From NCBI RefSeq assembly GCF_003945595.2, contig NW_024104349.1:930001-994000 (forward strand): a stretch of 64,000 bases of DNA, in the 5' to 3' direction. Both the position numbers and the translations under genes were made by a program. Under the pieces are notes generated by a model that saw only the letters and a list, made by a program, of their open reading frames with translations, was not told where the DNA came from and made no database searches. This stretch comes from Pipra filicauda. Taxonomy: Eukaryota; Chordata; Aves; Passeriformes; Pipridae. Positions 56,101 through 64,000 of the stretch are shown one piece after another; positions within the stretch are counted from its first letter, which is position 1, and every line of letters begins with the position of its first letter.

Positions 56101-59100
56101 TCATGCCTAGAGCATAGCTGGAGCTGTATTTACCACTGTAGGCATGGTGGTTGGTTTAATCTGGCTATTTTGGGTGTCAGACACAGAGAAATCACAGCAG
56201 GACTGGCTGGTGTGGGTATAGGATGGGCTTGTTGACTCTCATCAGTGGTACCATGACCTGGCTGTCCAAATTTGGGTGTCTGCAGCGTCATTGCAATGGA
56301 TGTCAGAGGAAGATGGATTAAATATAGCTCAGGTGTGCCTAAACATGTTGCAGTTGCTCCTCCTGGTGCAGTACAGAGCTAATAGGAATGTTTACATAGA
56401 TCACCTTCCTACACACTGGAGGTTCAGCTACCTCTTTGGCAGCAAGTTGCTGCTGGGCAGCCACGTGACTACTTAAAGCTGTTTGGAAAGTAAAAATACC
56501 CTATGTAGGGACGCATAGATGGCTGTTAAGAAAATGTCAGCTTTAAAAAAAATTAAATATATTATTCAGAAATGGCCGACCGGAATCTTGGGGTGCAGAA
56601 AACAGTGCTTTTCCCTCCCCCCCCCATGTGATTAAAAAATAATCCCGCTCTAGAAGCTGCTCTGTCTGCAGTTCACAGCGAAGTGATGGCATTTAGGTAG
56701 CAGGGAGGCAGAATTCCTGCCAGTTTAAATCCTGCTGTCCTAATGTGCCATTCTGTGCAGCGCTTGGAAGCTAATATACAGTGTTCTTCTGCCTTGCAGC
56801 AAAACAACTAGTGATTAAAAATTCAGCAGATGCTGTGGTTCACTTAACTACTTGTTCTTGCATCATTCAGGTCATATCACACAATTAATGTTGCTAATGT
56901 TCAATCTAGCCTTTTTTTTTTTTTTTTTTTTTTGTCTAAGAATGGAAATTATCTGAACTACCATGGGATTTCAGAACTGTTTTGGCAGGAACTGGGCTAT
57001 GCAAAGTAAGTTATTCAGGGCTGTTTTTGCCCTTCCCCTAACTTGGAAAATCTTCTTTTGATTTCAGAAATATCGTTTGTTCGTGCCAGACAGGGCTTTC
57101 ATTTCTGCAGCTTTTCTGACTTTAAAAATCAAAGTATTTTCTTTTGATTGCTTTGAGATAAATCAGACTCCCTAGCTGAGAAGGAAGAGGGGGAGAGCAC
57201 GATAGGTGTAAGTGCTTGCTTTCTTACTTAAACTCAGTGTTTCATTTGGCCACAGAGGTATTTTTGTAAGAGAATTCTCATTTTGTTGCGGGCAGAGTTT
57301 CTACTGCTCTCAGTACATCTACCTTTAACTTGCAGTTTTGGCTAATAGCATTCAATCCAGCGTGTCACTTACTTGACTTTTAAATTAGAGTTAAACTTTG
57401 CTTTCCCCTCCCCATGTTCCTCCAATTATGTGAGATTTGGGTTCTTTTTGTAGCACACACAGATTCCAGAGGTCTTTGCTGGGCTACCCGACAGTAATAT
57501 TCGTGTAGCAAGACTTGCAGCTTGTTTTCACTTCTTAAGAGAAACTAAATTCAGAATGTGGAACACAGGTGGAGTATTTTGGTCAAGGGCACACGTGAGG
57601 CTCAGCCATTGCTGGAGAACTGCAGAGCTGAGGAGGAGGCTGTGTCTCTTAAGTGTGAAGTGACAAATCAGTAACAGGAATGGAAAAGGTGAATTTATGT
57701 TACAGTATATGATATCCAATGTAGGATGGATGTGCCTGTGAACCAGGTTTTGGAGCAGTAATGGGCAAAACCAGGAGACTTTCTGTTTACATGCGTTGTT
57801 TCAACTTGCAGTTTGGATGGCTTTTTGTGATCTGTCAATTAGCACATCAAGAGGACGTATTTTTAGTCGAGGCAGACATTTTTCTACGGAAAAACCTGTT
57901 TGGACTATTAACTCTACATGTACTTTGAGACAACTTGTCTCAACTAAATTGTCAGCAATCAGTTTGAAAAATGAAATCTTAAATATGTAAACCCTCCCCC
58001 CTCCCAGCCTCTTCAGTGTCCTGTTTAGAATGATGGAAGAGAGGGATTCAGACTGCCTTTTGCATGTTCCTGCTTCCATGAGTGTGTGTATCCAACATGC
58101 TGTACTTGCAGAATTGATATTCAGGATAATATGTTTAATCTCCAATTGCAAAAAAAAAAAATAGCTTCACACATAGCTAATTCCATCTGCTGGAAAAATA
58201 AGAGCGAGGCTAACTTCATCACTTATTTGGGACCTGCTTTTTGCTGTGCTAATTACTATGTATGAACTTTGGAAATTTGCATAATTTTTTGGCAAACCTA
58301 AGCGGCAGCCATTTAATTTAGAATTTTATTAACTTGAAACATCCCTAGCAACTCCCGAGCTACTTCTGGTTCATTCTGTGATTTTGGTGTTTTACAAAGT
58401 TTGATTTAGTTTCAGTAACTTTTTTCTCCTTGCAGTGACTTTATATAAATAACAGTGTCTCGCTGCCATTTCCAGTAACTTTCAACCTGCAGTCTACTGC
58501 AGAATTCCTTTTGTCATTCAAATAAAAAAGTGCTGAAGTTAAATTCTTATAAAAACCCCTCAAACAGTAAAATTAGAAGGTAGGCTTTGCTCGCTCTTCT
58601 GCAGTGTGAGAAGAGCACTGGAAATATTTTAAGTGTAGCTGCATTTCAAAAAGTAACCTTGGGGAAACTGGGGCATGTCAAGTCTGGTCCTAATTCCACT
58701 AAAAGCTGGTCTCATGATGTGAATTTTTAAGCTCCAAAGAGTTTGGATGTAAATTCATCACTGCAGATAGCTACTAAATGTTCTTTCTCATGAAAGGCTG
58801 GGTTTTGACACATTTTCAGCTCCCTAAGATATCTAGTCATGCCATTTCCACTTGGTTTGCTTTTGTTTTTGTGACCTCCACCTTTCACTGATTTTGCTGG
58901 TTGGCAGTCAGAATAATCTGTAAAATATTGAAGCAGTTGGAATTTTAAAGTAAAAAAAATACTGTCTGCTTTATTGGAATGCTGTTATTTGGAATCAGCT
59001 GTTATGTCCTCATTTTCTTTTGGACACAATAGACTGGATTAATTTTAAAATCTGAACTATTCGTGCCCAATTTCTGTCTCGGTACCACCAGGGACTTCCT

Positions 59101-62100
59101 ATGTTGCTCTGTGCAGTTGCAGTCCCGAGTCTTTGTCCCTCTTTCCTCCTCCCTCTTACTCCGTTGATCACTTAAAAATGCAGTTTTTTTCCTCAGGATG
59201 AGTGGGGTTATATTGCTAGACTCTTTAATTCCTCTGTAATTGGCAGAAAGCCAGGCATAAAATCTTCTTCATAAGTCACTCTGGAGATTTCTTTGTATGT
59301 GCTATTATTTTCTTTGCGTGCTAACATCAGTGAAAATATTTCTTCTCTCTTTTTTTCTTTTCCTCCCCCCAAGTCTAGACCAGGCATAATTAGGCTCGTG
59401 TGTATGTGTAGGCTTGGGTGTTGCCACGCTGCAAGCCCAGCAAGCAATTTGAAGTCCTTGGGCAGTGTAAGACCAAAATGTCTTGTAGCATCAAAGGCAG
59501 CAGCTATCCCTCTGCATCTGGGTAGGTGAAATAATTTTCTGGTGTATCTAAACTTCAAAGACTGACTCGTGGCTTGTGCTTGTGGTCTGGCTTTTTGCAG
59601 TGTGTCACACTCACACTAGAGGCTATATTTTAAAAAAAAGTTTGGATCCTGGGTTCAAGCAGGACTTGTGTATCAGTGATAGAGGCTGGTGTTGAATTGG
59701 GGTTTATGTTCACTGATTCACGTGCTTCCAGAGGCATCCCAGCTCTCTTTTGATTTATAAAGCTCTTCGTTGAGGTCTTTGTGCTGAACTTTGCCATCAT
59801 TGCAAAGAGTAAAAATCCTTTCCATCGTGAAGCCTTTGCTCTTGCCTTGGGCCTCTTAATGTTTTTGTCTGCAGAGGTTTTGTCCTTCCTCCCGTCCTGA
59901 CTCCTGAGGTGGAGAGAAGCTCCCTGTAAACATATATGGAAGGCCTGGTAGCTTGAGACGAGTGTCAGGGATTTGGTAAGGGAATTCTGAAAAAAACCCC
60001 AACAAACCAAACCCTTAAGGAAAACCTGTCCCCTGGAAGTGGGTTTATACACCTCGATTTAACCATCAGGGCACCAGAACTTACCGTCAGCTGTGGGTCA
60101 GACTGTGAGTTCCTCCCATTTTTTCATTTAATTTCCTCTCTAGAGGAGGAAGACACTCTACCATTGTTTTTTTTTTAATGAGGTAACTTTATCTTAATAA
60201 ACACATGAATGAAATGATGCAGAGAGCGCTTGTTTATGCATCTGAAATCTAAGTAAATCTGCTGCTGCTTCTGAAACTGGGGCTGTGGGAGGATTACTGG
60301 TAGCAGTGAATCCATCTTCTATGGTGTTAAGGAAAAAAAAAATCCCTGTCTTTTTCTTAAAATGCTTGTGGATTTTTTTAGGGCCGCAGATGTAGTCATA
60401 TTAAAATGTAAAATAACTTGCTTCGAATTGGTCTCGCAGCAGAAGCAGTTGGAGATGTGGCTTTGGTACAAGTTACTGGGAATTCAACCTGTGCTGTGGA
60501 TGGGAGCTCAGAGCAGTTTGAGTCATGCTTCCTCCATGGATAGGGCCTGGGATGCCACCAGCAGTGGACTAAACCAGTTTTCCTGATGATTGCTTTGTTC
60601 AGCTTTAACTGCTTATGGGGCTGTTAAAATGCTGTCCAGGGATGTGTCAGCTGGAGGCCATGGGATAAATTGTGGGATAAATAGTAGCAGTTTACATACC
60701 TTTGTAGCAAATGTCTCTGCACACTCTACTTGCCTTAAAAGGGATTTTTTTTAAAGCTCTTTTTCTTCTTTTGGATCTGTAGATGTATCCAGCAAGGAAA
60801 GGGTTGTGTATGGATTTTGTGAGGTGTTAACAGCTTCATCCCTGGCCTGACTGAATCCAAGGAAGTGAAGGCACCAGTGCATCCTGCAGGGATGGCCCAT
60901 TGTCTTTGGGAAAATGTTTTTAAGAAATTGGAAAGAACTTAGCTTGGAAAAAAGTCAAGGAACTTAATCTGAGTGTAAAATTGTTGCCTCAGTAGTGGAC
61001 CTATATAGAACAAGTTCATTGTTGCATTAATAGTGTTGGGTTTTTTTTAAATATTTTTATATAATTTTTTTTTTTTTTAAGGTCTGGGGGAATCCCCCTT
61101 GTCCCTCCAGCTCTCCCTTGTGTTCCTTGGGTCACAAATAGAGAAACTTCTCTGGGATGTACATGAGGCAGAGGCTGTTGGGAGAAGCCATGTCTTTAAT
61201 TAGACCCCAACGGGTATTACTGGGGTGGAGGAGAGGAGATGAGTGAGCTTTGGAGCCTGAATAAATGCCAACATGTATTTTATCAGAATTACAGTTTGGA
61301 ATCAGGGATTTACTGTGAGTTGCCATTTGGCTGTGGGGTGTCTAGGGCCTTTCTGCCTCTTCCAGCTATTAGCTGGAGTTATGGAAAAGCTGCATATACC
61401 ACTTCACAAACAGAAAACACAGCTCTTTAAGGGAAGGGAGGGTAAATGACCCAGGTAAAATGAGCCAGGCTGGAGTCAGTAAACCTATCCAGAGTGCCAG
61501 CAAGCAATACCTGTGTCCTGAGTTTAATATATTCACTTCCCAGTGATCGTGCCCAGGAGGATTAATGAGAGATGCTTTAACTTAAAGCTGGTAGGTACAG
61601 CAGTGCCTTTTTTTTTTTTTTCCATCTCAAAAGTGGTTTGCTTTTACTGAAATAGCTAAATCCAGGCATGTTAAGCTTAATATAAATGTGGGGGGGGGTA
61701 CCTGAGAAAGCATCCCATTAGGTAACCCAGTAACTTTCTCCTGGGGAGATGCTGATAATATCACCTTTGCTGCCAGTCAGGGCCAAGACAGGCTTGTTAG
61801 CAGCTTGTGACAGCCCTACTTTGCTTTGTGGGTATTTTAAATGAGGGTAGCAGAGCTAGAGGAAGAGGTGATAACGTCTGTGCTGGTTTTTTTCTTGTTA
61901 GGGGGGTGGCAGAGGAGGAGATAGGACTAATTGCATACCTTCCAATTCCAGTTACTTCATTACAGAATAATCATTGGAGCAGCCCTGCAATCTGCTCTGA
62001 TAGCAGATAAGTGGTGTGGCTCGAAGCACTTCAATCTAAACAAAACTTAAGTGCTTTTTCCTTTTTCCCTGGAGTGAAGCTGTAATTTCATTATGTGAAT

Positions 62101-62624
62101 GTTAGCCAGGACAAAGTTGTTTTTGCAGCTGTCATGAAGCTTCTCTGGGCTTTGTGTGTGTCAGAGGTATGTCCCCAGTGTATGTAGCAAAAATATCCCC
62201 AAATACTGCATTCCCTTACCTGGCAGCTTCAGCTGAAGGCTCTCCAAGTGTTTGCCAGGTGAAGATTTGTTTAGCATTGACGTTGGATGTCTCAAAGGGT
62301 TTAGATATAAACCAGTGAAGGTTTGGCTTATATTCCTTTCCATAGCAATACATGCTAATATTAGTTTCTCTGTCTGCATTAGGCCCTGAAATAGTCAAGT
62401 TGAAGAGCCTGAGCACATCTCTGCTGCTTCAGAATATGGGTCCCTGTGGTGAGAGTGGTCTCATTGACAAATGGTGTCATTTCAGTTCTCCAGTGTAGAA
62501 ATGGTGTGAAATGCAATCTGTGTGATGTGAGAGAGAATGATTGGGCAGAGCTTCAGAGAGGAATTTTGTCTTTCTTTGAAATGAGATAAAAATGCATTTG
62601 TGCATCAGGCTGAATCCTGAAAAA

Positions 62625-62822
62625 TCACAGCATCCTGAATGGTTTGGGTTGGAAGGGACCTTAAAGCCCATCTTGTTCCAACCCCCTGCCACGGGCAGGG
62701 ACAGCTTCTACTATCCCAGGTTGCTCCAAACCCTGTCCAACCTGGCCTGGAACACTTCCAGGGATGAGGCAGCCACAGCTTCTCTGGGCAACCTGTTCCA
62801 GTGTCTCTCAAAATACCTTCTT
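62625..62822 (-). mobile_element. CR1 3' end, reverse orientation
   Basis: 'aaatcacagcatcctgaatggtttgggttggaagggaccttaaagcccatcttgttccaaccccctgccacgggcagggac' to 'gcagccacagcttctctgggcaacctgttccagtgtctc'. Well preserved. Confidence 0.93.
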
Positions 62823-63649
62823 GGAACTGATGTTGATGATGATGACTTTGAGGTACCGGCTGAAGGCCATGAGAGCACTGCAGACAAGTGCCTGGATTTT
62901 GCACAGTGCAGTACTGGCCAAACCATAAACTTCTGTCAGGCTCATTTTTTTTTTTTCTGGACTGCCATAGAACTGTTAAATCCGATCTGTTCCTAAAAAG
63001 ACAGCTGACTGTGCAATCTGAGCCACATAAAATTCTTTGTCTCTGCTTTGGACTTGAATGGAAAAGTAGTTTGTTTTCGCATTAAATCGACCTCAACTGT
63101 CGCTGCCCCAAAGGGGGTCTGTTCTTGCAGGCTCTGCTTGGATGAGTGCTCTTGGCTCTTGCTGTGTTTTAGTGTAAGCCTGCTAACTCAGATCAGGACA
63201 ATGGGAGGATGGTAACACACTGAGACAGATACTTGTTAGCAGGTTAAATGTTTTGGGAGAGAAAATGTGATAACGCTTTTTACAAGTTAATAGTTTTTGT
63301 AAGTTTGGGCTTGGTTGTGTTGGTTGTAACTTGGCTGATAGGGTTGATCATGTAGGTCCAGCTGCAGCATTAAGCTCTTGGAATAAATAAGGTGAAGTGA
63401 TGGTGAATTTCAAAGGATTAAGGAGTATAAGGCCCACTTAGTTGGGTCTTATATTTTTAAGGTGGCTTTCAGAGGGAAAGGCCCAAATGTGCTTTGCAAA
63501 GGGACCTGCTCATCATGTACTGGAGTGGGTCCAGGCTTTGATAAGAACAGTGTGGCTTCTTTTAATGACATGAACTGCATCACCTTTTTTAAGAGAGGTA
63601 TTTATTTATTTGTATAGGGGGAAAATACTTCTTTCCTGTGCTGTGCAAG

Positions 63650-63833
63650 TGACCACACACTGGAACAGATTGCCCAGAGAGGCTGTGGAGTTTCCCTCAC
63701 TGGAGGTATTTCAGAACCCTCTGGACACAGTCCTGTGCTATGTGCTCTGAGATGATCCTTCTTGGGCAGGAAGGATGAACCAGATGACCCACTGTGGTCC
63801 CTTCCAACTTAAACCATTCTGGGATTCTGTGGA
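63650..63833 (+). mobile_element. CR1 3' end
   Basis: 'ccacacactggaacagattgcccagagaggctgtggagtttccc' to 'atgacccactgtggtcccttccaacttaaaccattctgggattctgtg'. Sense-oriented. Confidence 0.9.
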
Positions 63834-64000
63834 AATCTGTAGCTGATCAGACTCCTGCATCCCTTTTTAGCCACTGATGTTGCAGGGACAGGAGGCTGCC
63901 AGGCTGGGTTGGGTATTGCCTAAATAAAAACCAGGTTTAAGCCTGGAGTGTTATCTGGCAGCAGGGCTCCCTGACCTCCAGCCTGTTGTGGAGATCAACC

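Larger units (their letters stand above)
53371..64000 (+). other. FBXO34: probable FBXO34 intron 1 (noncoding)
   Basis: About 10.6 kb with no exon I can support and no CR1 until 62625. Notable content is poly(C) at 53349-53364, poly(T) at 56913-56932 and 61062-61077, and two CR1 copies at the right end. The FBXO34 N-terminal and F-box coding sequence was looked for and not found. Intron status is inference from synteny. Confidence 0.5.

Noticed and set aside
53371..64000. FBXO34 coding exon
   Set aside because: No F-box or FBXO34-like N-terminal coding sequence was found on either strand, so only the promoter is proposed.

Overview
The window is vertebrate nuclear DNA, and almost certainly avian. 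Three genes have spliced protein-coding structures with GT-AG introns. CpG-rich promoters are present, and CR1-type LINE 3' ends (ending in ATTCTRTGATTCT-like tails) are scattered throughout, as are avian-type LTRs. The gene order and orientation, MAPK1IP1L (+), LGALS3 (+), DLGAP5 (-), then a CpG-island promoter pointing right, matches the human 14q22.3 order MAPK1IP1L-LGALS3-DLGAP5-FBXO34 as I know it. The species cannot be fixed from the sequence; a neoavian bird, perhaps a songbird, is the best guess.

Layout. 1-4751: probable intron 1 of MAPK1IP1L, holding a candidate solo LTR, a 32-bp minisatellite and two CR1 copies, one of them old. 4752-9130: the three coding exons of MAPK1IP1L (249 aa) and a long 3' UTR. 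9131-20200: intergenic DNA with a dense pile of CR1 fragments, a minus-strand ERV LTR near 17 kb and an AT-rich satellite-like block near 19.2 kb. 20200-25230: LGALS3 (galectin-3, 284 aa), with a CpG-rich promoter and noncoding exon 1 ending at 20497, and coding exons at 22945-25124. 25230-26250: short gap where LGALS3 and DLGAP5 converge. 26250-46250: DLGAP5 (HURP) on the minus strand. I could join all 18 coding exons in consistent phase into one 844-codon frame, close to the human length. Its promoter near 46 kb carries a CHR element, five CCAAT boxes and an E2F-like site, the usual layout of a G2/M gene. 46250-52400: intergenic. 52400-53400: a second strong CpG island, inferred to be the FBXO34 promoter. 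53400-64000: probably FBXO34 intron 1, nearly free of CR1 until 62.6 kb; no FBXO34 coding sequence lies in the window.

There is no operon-like cooperation here. The genes are separate units: a MAPK-interacting spindle-stabilising-like protein, a beta-galactoside-binding lectin, a mitotic kinetochore-fibre protein and an inferred F-box gene. The most interesting observation is that the neighbouring, same-strand genes MAPK1IP1L and LGALS3 share the same N-terminal architecture: a tiny first coding exon ending in ...FS, a phase-0 intron, then LxDAL..., a PPQGWPA motif and a long Pro/Gly/Tyr-rich tail. This suggests that the galectin-3 N-terminal domain and MAPK1IP1L come from one duplicated ancestor.
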